NCBI GenBank assembly: GCA_050250875.1
Contig: JBFWNV010000014.1
Location: forward strand, 1-64,000
Direction of reading: 5' to 3'
DNA from: CAWAYR01 sp050250875
Lineage (GTDB): Bacteria; Acidobacteriota; Vicinamibacteria; Vicinamibacterales; UBA2999
DNA: 64,000 nt
Within the stretch, counting starts at the first letter, position 1. Every line of letters starts with the position of its first letter. Made by a program: the position numbers and the translations under genes. The notes beneath the pieces were generated by a model. It was not told where the DNA came from. It ran no database searches and worked only from the letters and a program-made list of their open reading frames with translations. Of the stretch, positions 42,684-53,403 are shown in pieces.

Positions 42684-43376
42684 ATGCACAAGATCGTGGC
42701 GAGCGCCGATGCGGCGGTCGCCGACGTCCACGAGGGCGCCACCATCATGATGGGCGGCTTCGGCGTGTGCGGCGTGCCCGAGACGCTGATCGCCGCGCTG
42801 CACCGCAAGGGCGTCGGCGGGCTGACCATCGTCAGCAACAACGCCGGCGTCGACGATCACGGCGTCGGCCTGCTGCTCAAGGCGCGGCAGATCCGCAAGA
42901 TGATCGCCACCTACGTCGGCGAGAACAAGGAGTTCGAGCGGCAGTTCCTGCAGAAGGAGATCGAGGTCGAACTGGTGCCGCAGGGCACCTTCTCCGAGCG
43001 GATCCGCGCCGGCGGCGCCGGCATCGCCGGCTTCTACACTCCGACCGGCGTCGGCACGCTCGCCGCCGAGGGCAAGGAGACCCGGGCGTTCGACGGCCGC
43101 GAGTTCGTGCTCGAACGCGGGCTCACCGCCGACTTCGCCTTCGTCAAGGCGTTCAGTGGCGACAGCGCCGGCAATCTCGTCTACCGGCGCACGACCCGGA
43201 ACTTCAACCCGATGATGGCGACGGCGGCGCGCACGACCATCGCCGAGGTGGAGCACCTGGTCGACGCCGGCCGCCTCGATCCCGACCTCGTGCACACGCC
43301 GGGCATCTTCGTGAAGCGGATCGTCGCCGGCGGGCCGTACAGCCGGAAGATCGAGAAGCGCACGGTGCGGGGCTGA
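42684..43376 (+). CDS. 3-oxoacid CoA-transferase subunit A
   Basis: The protein is 230 aa, a class I CoA-transferase alpha subunit. Motifs are GATIMMGGFGVCGVPETLI near the N-terminus, GFYTPTGVGT and the C-terminal GIFVKRIVAGG. With the beta subunit it moves CoA between succinate or acetate and 3-oxoacids such as acetoacetate. It is 7 bases before the beta subunit gene. An AtoE-type carrier further downstream supports a role in short-chain or ketoacid breakdown. Confidence 0.94.
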   Translation: MHKIVASADAAVADVHEGATIMMGGFGVCGVPETLIAALHRKGVGGLTIVSNNAGVDDHGVGLLLKARQIRKMIATYVGENKEFERQFLQKEIEVELVPQGTFSERIRAGGAGIAGFYTPTGVGTLAAEGKETRAFDGREFVLERGLTADFAFVKAFSGDSAGNLVYRRTTRNFNPMMATAARTTIAEVEHLVDAGRLDPDLVHTPGIFVKRIVAGGPYSRKIEKRTVRG

Positions 43377-43383
43377 GGCGAAC

Positions 43384-44031
43384 ATGGACAAGCGCGAACG
43401 CATCGTCCGGCGGGTCGGCCGGGAGCTCAAGGACGGCGACTACGTCAACCTCGGCATCGGCATGCCGACGATGGTCGCCAACTTCCTGCCGCCCGGCGTC
43501 GAGATCACGCTCCACTCCGAGAACGGCATGCTCGGCGTCGGCCCGTATCCGACCGAGGCCGACGTCGACCCCGACCTCATCAACGCCGGCAAGGAGACGG
43601 TGAGCGAGCTGCCCGGCGCCAGCTACTTCAGCAGCGCCGACTCGTTCGCCATGGTGCGGGGCGGCCACATCGACGTGACCGTCCTCGGCGCGCTCGAAGT
43701 CGACGCCGAGGGCAACCTGGCCAACTGGATGGTGCCCGGCAAGATGGTCAAGGGCATGGGCGGGGCGATGGATCTCGTCGCCGGCGTCAAGCGCGTGATC
43801 ATCGCGATGGAGCACACGACGAAGGACGGCGCGCCGAAGATCCTGCCGCGCTGTACGCTGCCGCTGACCGGCCGCCGCGTCGTCGACCTCATCGTCACCG
43901 AGCTGGCGGTGATCGCGGTCACCGACGGCGGCCTGGTGCTGCGCGAGATCGCCGAGGACACCACCGAAGCCGCGGTCCGCGCCGCCACGGCGGCACCGCT
44001 CGCCGTCGACGGCCCGCTCGGACGGTTCTGA
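43384..44031 (+). CDS. 3-oxoacid CoA-transferase subunit B
   Basis: The protein is 215 aa. The catalytic Glu lies in ITLHSENGMLGVGPYP. Further signatures are LGIGMPTMVANF, SSADSFAMVRGGHID and NWMVPGKMVKGMGGAMDLV. The Glu forms the covalent CoA thioester intermediate. It pairs with the preceding alpha subunit. A JAMM protein gene follows after 13 bases. Confidence 0.95.
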   Translation: MDKRERIVRRVGRELKDGDYVNLGIGMPTMVANFLPPGVEITLHSENGMLGVGPYPTEADVDPDLINAGKETVSELPGASYFSSADSFAMVRGGHIDVTVLGALEVDAEGNLANWMVPGKMVKGMGGAMDLVAGVKRVIIAMEHTTKDGAPKILPRCTLPLTGRRVVDLIVTELAVIAVTDGGLVLREIAEDTTEAAVRAATAAPLAVDGPLGRF

Positions 44032-44044
44032 GCGGCGACCCGCC

Positions 44045-44455
44045 ATGTCCGCCGGCGGCGCGACGCCACTGCGGATGCCGGGCGAGGTCGTCGCCGCCGT
44101 GCTGGCGCACGCCGACGAGGCGGCGCCGCGTGAGGCCTGCGGGCTGCTGATTGGCAGCGGCGGGGTGGTGCATCGGGCGGTCCGGGCGAGAAACGTGGCG
44201 CGCTCCGCCGCCCGCTACGAGGTGGCGGCCGAGGATCACTTCGCGGCGCTGCGCGCCGCCCGCGCCGACGGCCTGGAGGTCATCGGCGCCTACCATTCAC
44301 ATCCGCTGACGTCGGCCGAACCGTCGCCGACCGATCGCGCCGCGGCGTTTCCGGGCTTCGTCTTCGTCATCGCCGCGCGGACGCCCGGCCCGCACCTGCG
44401 CGCCTGGGAGCTCGTCGACGGGAACTTCGCCGAACGACCGCTCGTCCGTACGTGA
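44045..44455 (+). CDS. JAMM/MPN-domain metallopeptidase-like protein
   Basis: The protein is 136 aa, a free-standing MPN+ domain. The zinc motif YHSHPLTSAEPSPTD fits HxHPx6-7SxxD, and the upstream catalytic Glu is in REACGLLIG. Bacterial relatives cleave C-terminal extensions of small sulfur carriers or ubiquitin-like proteins. No ThiS- or MoaD-like gene is nearby, so the substrate is open. It lies between the CoA-transferase pair and a membrane protein on the same strand. Confidence 0.88.
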   Translation: MSAGGATPLRMPGEVVAAVLAHADEAAPREACGLLIGSGGVVHRAVRARNVARSAARYEVAAEDHFAALRAARADGLEVIGAYHSHPLTSAEPSPTDRAAAFPGFVFVIAARTPGPHLRAWELVDGNFAERPLVRT

Positions 44456-44485
44456 GCGAGCGGCCGTGGCCGCCAGGGAGGCTCG

Positions 44486-45859
44486 ATGCGCGATCGCCTG
44501 CGGCAGGTCGGACGGATCGTCGCTGGACTCTGCCTGGCCGGGGTCGTGGCCGCCGCGCAGCAGCCCGACGACCTCGAGGCCCTGCGCCGGCAGGTGCTGG
44601 CGCGATTCGACGTCGTGCCGCTTCGCAGCGGCGTGGCGCTGGTGGGGCGTACCGCCGACCGACGCGTCGAGGTCGCCGACGGTCTGGTTCTCGATCGCGG
44701 CACGCCGATTTCCGGCGCCGAGCTGCGCGCCCGGCTCGGACCCGATGCGCCGCTGGTGCTGCGCCTCAGTTACCTGGACAACGGGCAGCTCCGGGCCCTG
44801 TTCGCCCCGTCGCCGGCGCCGCCCGCACCGCCCTCGGCGCCGGCCGCCGTCGCGGCCCCGCCGCCACCGCCGCCCGTGACGGCCGCGCCCGCTGCGCCAG
44901 CCCCGGCCGACGTCCGCACCTATCGTCGTTCCGGCGCGCGCATCGCCTTCGGCAAGAGTCTCACCGTCGCCGAAGACGAGGAGGTGACCGACGGCGTCGT
45001 CGCCATCGGCGGCCGCATCCGCATCGCCGGCCGCGTCCGCGACGAGGTCGTGGCCGTCGGCGGCAGCGTCGAGCTGCTGCCGACCGCCGACGTCCGCGGT
45101 GACATCACGGCGATCGGCGGACGGGTGACCATCGCGCCGGGCGCGCGGCACACCGGACAGGTCCACCACGCCGAGGTCCGCGACTGGCCCGGCTGGTCGT
45201 GGCCGCTGGCCGGGTGGTCGTGGCTCGATCTCGGCGGCGCCACGCGCTGGCTCACCGTCGCCGGCACGCTGACCCGCGTGACACTGCTGGCCATGGCCGT
45301 CGCGCTCGTCGTGCTGCTGGGTGGTCGCCGCGTCGGCCGGATCCGCGCCGCGGCCGCCGCCGCTCCGTTCCGGTCCGCTGCCGTCGGGCTCGGCCTGCAG
45401 CTGCTGTTCGTGCCGGTGCTGTTCGTCGTCAGCCTCGGCCTGGCCATCACCATCGTCGGCCTGCCGTTCGTCGCGCTGCTGGTCCCGCTGGCCCTCGTCA
45501 CGATGTTCGTGGCGATGCTGCTCGGCTTCACCGCCGTCGCGCAGGCGGCAGGGGAGTGGGCCGGCCGGCGGCTCGGCTGGGATGCGCCGGGGACGGTCGG
45601 CGTGACGCTGCTCGGCGTCGCACTCCTGGTCGGGGCGACCGTGGTATCACGCCTGCTGGGCCTCGCCCCCTCGCCGCTCGGCGCCGCGGCGTTCGCGGTG
45701 CTCGGCGTCGGGACGGCGATCGAGTACCTGGCCTGGACCATCGGCCTCGGCGCCGCGGCGACCACCGGCCTCGGCCGCTGGGCCACAGCGCCGCCGCCCC
45801 TGCCGCCGCCGGTTCCGCCGCCCTTCGACACCCCCGCCGACGCCCCTTCGCCGGTTTGA
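44486..45859 (+). CDS. Membrane protein with bactofilin-like beta segment
   Basis: The protein is 457 aa. A signal-like N-terminus (1-25), a Pro/Ala-rich linker (about 110-150), then a short beta-helical stretch of repeated GGRIRIAGRVRDEV / GGSVELLPTADVRGDIT units typical of polymer-forming cytoskeletal (bactofilin-like) folds. The C-terminal half holds about five hydrophobic segments and ends in a Pro-rich tail. I do not recognise a named family. A membrane-tethered scaffold is an inference. It lies between the JAMM gene and the AtoE-type carrier. Confidence 0.75.
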   Translation: MRDRLRQVGRIVAGLCLAGVVAAAQQPDDLEALRRQVLARFDVVPLRSGVALVGRTADRRVEVADGLVLDRGTPISGAELRARLGPDAPLVLRLSYLDNGQLRALFAPSPAPPAPPSAPAAVAAPPPPPPVTAAPAAPAPADVRTYRRSGARIAFGKSLTVAEDEEVTDGVVAIGGRIRIAGRVRDEVVAVGGSVELLPTADVRGDITAIGGRVTIAPGARHTGQVHHAEVRDWPGWSWPLAGWSWLDLGGATRWLTVAGTLTRVTLLAMAVALVVLLGGRRVGRIRAAAAAAPFRSAAVGLGLQLLFVPVLFVVSLGLAITIVGLPFVALLVPLALVTMFVAMLLGFTAVAQAAGEWAGRRLGWDAPGTVGVTLLGVALLVGATVVSRLLGLAPSPLGAAAFAVLGVGTAIEYLAWTIGLGAAATTGLGRWATAPPPLPPPVPPPFDTPADAPSPV

Positions 45860-45873
45860 CACCGCCCGGCCGG

Positions 45874-45879
45874 TAGAAT
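45874..45879 (+). promoter_or_regulatory. -10 element giving a leaderless atoE mRNA
   Basis: TAGAAT is followed by 6 bases and the GTG start. An upstream TTGACA is present at 45856-45861, but the 12-base spacing is too short for a standard -35/-10 pair. Confidence 0.5.
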
Positions 45880-45885
45880 CTCGGC

Positions 45886-47217
45886 GTGCTGTCACGCCTC
45901 GCCACGCCGCTGGCGGCCGTCGCCGAGCGCTGGGTGCCCAGCGCCTTCACGATCGCCGTCCTGCTCACGGCGGTGATCGTCGTCGCCGCCGCGGTCCTGA
46001 CCGAGGCGGCGCCGGCCGCGATCCTCGGCGCGTGGGGCGACGGGTTCTGGACGCTCGGGCCGTTCGCCATGCAGATGGCCTTGGTCGTCCTCACCGGCTA
46101 CCTGGTGTCGACGGCCCCGGTGGTCGATCGGCTGTTCGCCCGCGTCGCCCGGCTCGCCGGCCCGCCGGCGCGCGCCGCGATGCTCATGGCCGGGATGTCG
46201 ATGGCGTTGGCCTGGATCCACTGGGGCCTCAGCCTGATCGGCAGCGCGATGCTGCTGCGTCACGTCGCCCGCGCCCAGCCACGGGTGGACTATCGCCTGC
46301 TGGTCACCTGCGCCTATCTCGGCATGGGGACGACCTGGCACGCCGGGCTCAGCGGATCGGTGCCGCTGCTCATGGCCACGCCCGGCCACTTCCTCGAACG
46401 CACGACCGGGCTGGTCCCGCTGGCCAGCACGACCTTCAGTCCCTTCAATCTCACACTGGCGGCGCTGGTCGCCGCGGTGATGCTCGTCGTCGTGCATCGC
46501 CTGCATCCCGCGCCGGCGGCGACGGTGCCGCCGCCCCCCGCCGCGATCGCGGTGACGCCGCCGGAGGCACCGGCGCGCGGTCGCGGCTTCGCGGCGTGGA
46601 GCGATCACAGCCGCGCCATCACGCTGGCCCTCGGTCTCGCCGGGGCGGCATGGCTGCTGCGCCGGGCGCTGCAGCCCGGGCCGTTCCTCACCCTCGACGT
46701 CCTCAACTTCACGTTCCTGATGCTGGCGGTGCTGCTGCACCCGAATCTCGCCTCGCTGACCGCCGCCGGCGACGAGGGCGCCCGGCTCCTCGCCGGCGTC
46801 GTGCTGCAGTTCCCGCTCTATGCCGGCATGTTCGGCATCATCGACGGGACGGGACTGGCGCGTGTTCTCGGCGAGGCGATTGCCCGGAGCGCCTCGGCGG
46901 ACAGCCTGCCGCTGCTGCTCTACTGGTATTCGAGCGTGTTGAACTACTTCGTGCCGTCGGGCGGCTCCAAGTGGGCGGTCGAGGCCCCGTTCCTGATCGA
47001 CGCGGCCACGCGGCTCGGCGTTGGGCTCGACCACGCCATCCTGGCCTACAGCTGGGGCGACATGGCGTCGAACCTGATCCAGCCGTTCTGGGCGCTGCCA
47101 CTGCTCGCCGCCGCCGGGCTCGGCTTCCGCGACATCATGGGCTACGCGGCGGTGTGCTTTTTCGTGATTTCGTGTGTGGTCTCGACGGCGTTCTGGCTGC
47201 TGCCGCGGCTCGGCTGA
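45886..47217 (+). CDS. atoE: Short-chain fatty acid transporter, AtoE family
   Basis: The protein is 443 aa with about ten membrane segments. Family-typical stretches include ERWVPSAFTIAVLLT, AWIHWGLSLIGSAMLL, FNFTFLMLAVLLHPN-like core, YSSVLNYFVPSGGSKWAVEAP and SWGDMASNLIQPFWALPLL. AtoE-type carriers take up short-chain fatty acids. The nearby CoA-transferase pair would activate acetoacetate or butyrate-type substrates, forming a plausible uptake and activation set, though interrupted by two unrelated genes. The GTG is directly preceded by a -10 element. Confidence 0.9.
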   Translation: MLSRLATPLAAVAERWVPSAFTIAVLLTAVIVVAAAVLTEAAPAAILGAWGDGFWTLGPFAMQMALVVLTGYLVSTAPVVDRLFARVARLAGPPARAAMLMAGMSMALAWIHWGLSLIGSAMLLRHVARAQPRVDYRLLVTCAYLGMGTTWHAGLSGSVPLLMATPGHFLERTTGLVPLASTTFSPFNLTLAALVAAVMLVVVHRLHPAPAATVPPPPAAIAVTPPEAPARGRGFAAWSDHSRAITLALGLAGAAWLLRRALQPGPFLTLDVLNFTFLMLAVLLHPNLASLTAAGDEGARLLAGVVLQFPLYAGMFGIIDGTGLARVLGEAIARSASADSLPLLLYWYSSVLNYFVPSGGSKWAVEAPFLIDAATRLGVGLDHAILAYSWGDMASNLIQPFWALPLLAAAGLGFRDIMGYAAVCFFVISCVVSTAFWLLPRLG

Positions 47218-47292
47218 GGACGGCGGGCGGCCGGCTGCGGCCGAGGTGGTAGGCTATGCTGTTCGCCTTCTGCCCGACCGAGACGACTGATC

Positions 47293-48783
<1,491 letters not shown>

Positions 48784-48815
48784 GTCGCGACGCCCACCGG
48801 CGGCTCGGCCTTCGG

Positions 48816-48821
48816 TAGAAT
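48816..48821 (+). promoter_or_regulatory. -10 element giving a leaderless small-protein mRNA
   Basis: TAGAAT is followed by 6 bases and then the ATG of the 82-aa membrane protein, identical in spacing to atoE. Confidence 0.5.
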
Positions 48822-48827
48822 CGGGAC

Positions 48828-49076
48828 ATGCAGGCGCCCGCGCCGATCGACGCCATCCCGGTCACGCCGGTCGTGCGCACGGGCATCCAGGAGCCCGCTC
48901 CGGAGGTCGGCATGATCGACGTCGCCGTTGCCGCCTTCGGGCTCACCGGCGTGATCATGGCCGCGGCGCTGGTCGCCGGGCTGCTCGCCGGGGTCGGCTA
49001 CGTGTGGTTCCGCCGCCGTCACGCCGTGACGACCATCGAGGCACGCGGCCACAACCCCAACTTCCTGCGTTACTGA
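48828..49076 (+). CDS. Small single-span membrane protein of unknown function
   Basis: The protein is 82 aa. The N-terminal ~28 residues are Pro-rich and acidic. One membrane helix (about 33-59: VAVAAFGLTGVIMAAALVAGL, then GVGYVWF) is followed by RRRHAV and a C-terminal tail ending NPNFLRY. The coding call is supported by strong third-position GC, a -10 element exactly 6 bases upstream and a convergent neighbour ending 21 bases away. I do not recognise a family. Confidence 0.75.
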   Translation: MQAPAPIDAIPVTPVVRTGIQEPAPEVGMIDVAVAAFGLTGVIMAAALVAGLLAGVGYVWFRRRHAVTTIEARGHNPNFLRY

Positions 49077-49097
49077 CGGCGCCGGCCGGCGCGGCGC

Positions 49098-51014
49098 TCA
49101 GCGGGCGGCGACGGCGGTCTGCCGCTTCAAGGCGCGGCGGTAGCGGAGCACGGCGGCGTGCAGCGCCTCGGCGATGCGCTGGCGATAGGCCGGCGTCTTG
49201 ACCAGCGACGCCTCGGGCCGGTTGGTGAGGAAGGCGACTTCGGCCAGCACGCTCGGCATCCCGGCACCGATCAGCACGACGAACGGCGCCTTCTTCACCC
49301 CCCGGCTGCGCAGCCCGCTGTTGGCGCCCGCCAGCCGCGTCGTCATCGCGTCCTGCACCATCCCGGCGAGATCGCGCGACTCGTCGAGCTTGGTGTTCAG
49401 CGCGATCGCCCGGACGATGCCAGGGAGGTTGTGCATCGCCCGATCGGACGTGGCGTTCTCGCGAGCGGCGACCGACTCGGCGTCGGGACTCGACGCGAAG
49501 CTGAGGAAGTAGGTCTCGACGCCGCGCGCACTCGGGTTGCGGCTGGCGTTGGCGTGGATCGACAGGAACAGGTCGGCGCTCTCGCGGTTGGCGATGGCGG
49601 TGCGCTGTTCGAGCGGGATGAAGACGTCGGTGCGGCGGGTCAGCACGACGTCGAGCCCCGGCTCCTTCTTCAACAGGCGCTCGAGCCGCAGGGCGACGTC
49701 GAGGACGATCGCGGCCTCGGTGGCGCCGTGGGCGCGGGTGCCGGGATCGTGGCCGCCGTGGCCGGGATCGATGACGATCCGCGAGACGCCGAGGCCGAGC
49801 TGGCGGGCCAGCGAGAACGTGCCGTCGGTATTGGCGGCGGGCACCGCCGGCGGCGGCGCCGCCGCGCCGTCGGCGACGGCAACCACCGGGTCGACCGTCG
49901 CTGGTGGGGCGGTGGCAGCCGCCCCTGGCACGGCCATCGGCGCGCTCGGCGCAGGCGGACGGGTCTCCGCGGCGGCGGTGGGCACGGGGCCGCCGGCAGC
50001 GGGTTCGGCGGCCGGCACGGGGGACGGGGACGAGGCCGGCGCGGCGGTCTCGTCGACGAGCAGGACCGGCGCCTCTGCGGCGACCGGTACGCGCATCACC
50101 TGGCCCGGCCCACGCTCGGTGTCGATGACGACCCGGAACGGGTTGTACAGCGCGAACACGCTCACTCTGGTCGGGCCGGCGAGGTCGAGCACGACACGGG
50201 TCGCGTCGGGCTGACGGCCGACCCGCACCTGGCGCACGCTGTCGTCGACGGTGACGGCGGTCTCGAGCAGCGACGGCGCCGCGGTCACCCCGTGGAGGTC
50301 GATGAACGCCCGCGGCGGGTTGGCGAGCGTCTGGTGGGTGAACAGCACCTCGCGCTCGAGCGGCAGCGTCAGCCGCACGACATCGGGCAGCACCGCCCGC
50401 TCGATGGCCTGCAGGCTCGGCGCACCGCCGGGCCGGACGGCGAGGGGCGCGGTCGCGGACGGCCCGGCGAGGGCCCCCGCTGGCATCGGCGCCACCGCCT
50501 CCTCCGCCGCGGCCGGTGCCGCCGGTGCCGGTGCGGGCGGTGCCGCGCCGCGGGGTTCCGTCCGGGCCGCCATGCGCTGCGCGCGTTCGCGCTCCACCTG
50601 CTGCAGCACCCCGCGAGCCTTCGAGCGCAGCGAACTCGCTGGATATTCCCGTGTCAGCCAGCGCACGTAGGTGGCCACCTGCGTGCGATGCGTGACGCGG
50701 CCATAGGCCGCATAGACCGCGGCGGCGAGGTCGGCCGCCTGGTAGAGCGCGTTGTCGCTGTAGCCGCTCGACGGGAATCGTCGCACCACCCCTTCGTAGC
50801 GGGTGATCGCCCGCGCCGCCGCCGCGATGGCCTGCTCCCTGGCCGCCGGCGGTCCGTCGTCGGCGGCGCGGGTGACCAGCGCGCGGGCCGCGCTGTCGAG
50901 CGCCCGCGCCGACTCGTAGCGGTCGCGCGCCGACTGCGCGGCGGCCGGGGCCGCCGCCAGGCACACGCCGGCCACGACGGCGGCGATCACGGTGCGGCTC
51001 AGCGGCGTCGTCAT
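49098..51014 (-). CDS. N-acetylmuramoyl-L-alanine amidase with AMIN domain
   Basis: The protein is 638 aa. A signal peptide (1-26) is followed by a helical TPR-like region (30-150), an Ala/Pro-rich linker, an AMIN domain (about 205-310, RVVLDLAGPTRVSVFALYNP-like), a second long Pro/Ala linker and the Amidase_3 domain. Zinc ligands are in DPGHGGHDPGT, the Glu in ATEAAIVLD and SIHANAS, and the catalytic Glu in LAEVAFLTN. It cleaves septal peptidoglycan side chains. It lies 1 base after ftsK, supporting a division role. Confidence 0.92.
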   Translation of the reverse strand: MTTPLSRTVIAAVVAGVCLAAAPAAAQSARDRYESARALDSAARALVTRAADDGPPAAREQAIAAAARAITRYEGVVRRFPSSGYSDNALYQAADLAAAVYAAYGRVTHRTQVATYVRWLTREYPASSLRSKARGVLQQVERERAQRMAARTEPRGAAPPAPAPAAPAAAEEAVAPMPAGALAGPSATAPLAVRPGGAPSLQAIERAVLPDVVRLTLPLEREVLFTHQTLANPPRAFIDLHGVTAAPSLLETAVTVDDSVRQVRVGRQPDATRVVLDLAGPTRVSVFALYNPFRVVIDTERGPGQVMRVPVAAEAPVLLVDETAAPASSPSPVPAAEPAAGGPVPTAAAETRPPAPSAPMAVPGAAATAPPATVDPVVAVADGAAAPPPAVPAANTDGTFSLARQLGLGVSRIVIDPGHGGHDPGTRAHGATEAAIVLDVALRLERLLKKEPGLDVVLTRRTDVFIPLEQRTAIANRESADLFLSIHANASRNPSARGVETYFLSFASSPDAESVAARENATSDRAMHNLPGIVRAIALNTKLDESRDLAGMVQDAMTTRLAGANSGLRSRGVKKAPFVVLIGAGMPSVLAEVAFLTNRPEASLVKTPAYRQRIAEALHAAVLRYRRALKRQTAVAAR

Positions 51015-51015
51015 G

Positions 51016-53397
51016 TCAGCGTAACTGGGCGTCGACCTCGTCGAAGTAGCTGCGATCGACCAGGACCTCGCGCGGCTTGCTCCCCGAGGCCGCCGACACC
51101 AGTCCATCGGCCTCCATCATGTCGACCAGGCGGGCGGCGCGGCTGAACCCGATGCGCAGCTTGCGCTGCAGCGACGAGATCGACACCTGGCCGCTCTGCA
51201 CGACCATCCGCGACGCCTCGTCGTAGAGCTCGTCCTTCTCGTACTCGATGCCGGGCTTCTCGCTCTTCTCGTCCTCGGTGATCGACGTGTCGAACGACGG
51301 CCGCCCCTGCTTGCGCAGGAAACTGGCCAGACGCGCCGATTCCTGCTCCGAGATGTACGGCCCGTGCAGACGGACGACCCGTGAACTCGCCGGCGGCATG
51401 AACAGCATGTCGCCCTTGCCGAGCAGCTGCTCGGCGCCGTTGCCGTCGAGGATGGTGCGCGAGTCGATCTTCGACGAGACGCGGAACGAGATCCGCGACG
51501 GCAGGTTGGCCTTGATGAGGCCGGTGATGACGTCCACCGACGGCCGCTGCGTCGCCAGGATCAGGTGGATGCCGACGGCACGGGCCATCTGCGCCAGCCG
51601 GCAGATCGATTCCTCCACCTCGTTGCCGGCGACCATCATCAGGTCGGCCAGCTCGTCGACCACGACGACGATGGCCGGCAGGGTCTTCGGCAGCGGTTCG
51701 CCGTCCTCGACCTCCTTGTGCTCGATCATGTGGCGGACGTTGCGGTTGTACTGCTCGATGTTGCGGACGCCGAAGCTGGCGAGGTGCTTGTAGCGCTCCT
51801 CCATTTCGCGCACCGCCCAGCGCAGCGCGTTGGCGGCCTTCTTCGGATCGACGACCACCGGCGAGAGCAGGTGCGGGATCTCCTCGTACATCCCGAGTTC
51901 GAGCCGCTTCGGGTCGATCATGATGAGGCGGACGTCGTCGGGCGTCGCGCGGTAGAGGATGCTGGTCAGCATGGCGTTCAGGCCGACCGACTTGCCGGTC
52001 CCGGTCGAACCGGCGATGAGCAGATGCGGCATCGCCGCCAGGTCGGCCATGAACGGCTCGCCGTGGATGGTCTTGCCCAGGGCGATGGTCAGCTTCGACG
52101 TCGAGCGCCGGTAGGCGTCCGACTCGAGCAGCTCGCGCAGCGAGATCGCCTCGCGGTTCGGGTTCGGGATCTGGATGCCGACCGTCGATTTCCCGGGAAT
52201 GCGGTCGATCAGCACCGACTCGGCCTGCATCGCCAGGCACAGGTCGTCGGCCAGGCCGGTGACCTTGCTGTACTTGACGCCGGCGTCGGGCTTGAATTCG
52301 AAGGTCGTCACCACCGGCCCCGGGTGGATCTGCACCACCGCGCCCTCGACCGAGAACTCGCGGCACTTCTCCTCCAGCAGCCGCGCCGATTCCATCAGCT
52401 CGCGTTCGTCGACCTTCCGCTCGGCCTTGGCCGGATCGAGCAGCGACGGCGGCGGCAGCGTGAAGGCGCCCTGGCGGCGTTCGGCCGGGGCTCGGCCGAT
52501 CGGCTCGGCGTCAGCCAGCGGCAGCGGCGGCGCCACCGGGGTCGTCCGCTTGACGACCGGCGGCGGGGCTGCCGCCCGTGCCGCCGCCGCGGCGACCGGC
52601 GGCGGCGCCGGCGCGGCGTCGGCGGGCTTCGCGACGGCGGCGGCCGGCCTGGGCCGCGACGGCGTGACCGGCGCCTGCACGACCGCGCGGGCGGCGGCGT
52701 CGGCCGACGGGGCGTCGGCCTTGCCGTGCTTGGCGAGCACCTCACGGCGCTGTCTGAGCCGGCGCCGCTCGTCCAGCCAGGCCCGGGCCCGGCCCTGCAG
52801 CGCCTCGACGCCGCGGGCCGCGTGTTCGAGGCCCAGCGCCGACATCCGCCCCAGCGACACCTGCGTGGCGAGCACCAGCGCCAGCGCCATCAGCGTCAGG
52901 ATCACGATGATCGACCCGGTGCGGTTGAGGTAGGCCGTGAACCACGCCGCCAGCAGCGCGCCGACGAAGCCGCCGGCTTCGAAGGTGCGCGCCCCCGACG
53001 TCGCCGACCCGATCAGCAGGCTGAGCATCGCGCTGGCACAGGCGAACAGCAGCGTCACGCCGGTGGCCTTGGTGTAGAGCGCATCGACCGGCCGGCACCA
53101 GAAGTACTGCCAGCCGGCGGCGGCGACCAGCGCCGGGAGCAGGTAGGACGCGAAGCCGACGACCTGGAACGACAGCTCGGCGAGAAAGGCGCCGACGCGG
53201 CCGATGAAGTTGGCCGGCACCTCGTTGGCGCCGGTGGCGAAGAACCACGCGGCGTCGTTCGGATCGTAGCTGGCCAGCGCGATGAGCCAGATCAGACTCA
53301 GTGCGAACAGCGCGACGCCGACGATCTCGCTGACGCGCCGCGACACGGGAGAGGCGAGCCCGGCGGGCATCGCGACGGAGGACACGGGCTTCGCCAC
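51016..53397 (-). CDS. ftsK: DNA translocase FtsK/SpoIIIE
   Basis: The protein is 793 aa. Four N-terminal membrane segments (about 25-190) precede a short Ala/Pro-rich linker. The motor domain has Walker A AGSTGTGKSVGLNAM, Walker B VVVVDELADLMM and RISFRVSSKIDSRTIL. The C-terminal gamma winged helix (SISSLQRKLRIGFSRAARLV) would read polar DNA motifs. It pumps chromosomal DNA at the division septum. It lies between RNase J and the amidase on the same strand, as a compact run. Confidence 0.96.
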   Translation of the reverse strand: MAKPVSSVAMPAGLASPVSRRVSEIVGVALFALSLIWLIALASYDPNDAAWFFATGANEVPANFIGRVGAFLAELSFQVVGFASYLLPALVAAAGWQYFWCRPVDALYTKATGVTLLFACASAMLSLLIGSATSGARTFEAGGFVGALLAAWFTAYLNRTGSIIVILTLMALALVLATQVSLGRMSALGLEHAARGVEALQGRARAWLDERRRLRQRREVLAKHGKADAPSADAAARAVVQAPVTPSRPRPAAAVAKPADAAPAPPPVAAAAARAAAPPPVVKRTTPVAPPLPLADAEPIGRAPAERRQGAFTLPPPSLLDPAKAERKVDERELMESARLLEEKCREFSVEGAVVQIHPGPVVTTFEFKPDAGVKYSKVTGLADDLCLAMQAESVLIDRIPGKSTVGIQIPNPNREAISLRELLESDAYRRSTSKLTIALGKTIHGEPFMADLAAMPHLLIAGSTGTGKSVGLNAMLTSILYRATPDDVRLIMIDPKRLELGMYEEIPHLLSPVVVDPKKAANALRWAVREMEERYKHLASFGVRNIEQYNRNVRHMIEHKEVEDGEPLPKTLPAIVVVVDELADLMMVAGNEVEESICRLAQMARAVGIHLILATQRPSVDVITGLIKANLPSRISFRVSSKIDSRTILDGNGAEQLLGKGDMLFMPPASSRVVRLHGPYISEQESARLASFLRKQGRPSFDTSITEDEKSEKPGIEYEKDELYDEASRMVVQSGQVSISSLQRKLRIGFSRAARLVDMMEADGLVSAASGSKPREVLVDRSYFDEVDAQLR

Positions 53398-53403
53398 GGT
53401 GTG

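Noticed and set aside
45856..45879. TTGACA paired with TAGAAT as a sigma-70 promoter for atoE
   Set aside because: The 12-base spacer is too short for normal sigma-70 recognition. Only the -10 element was kept.
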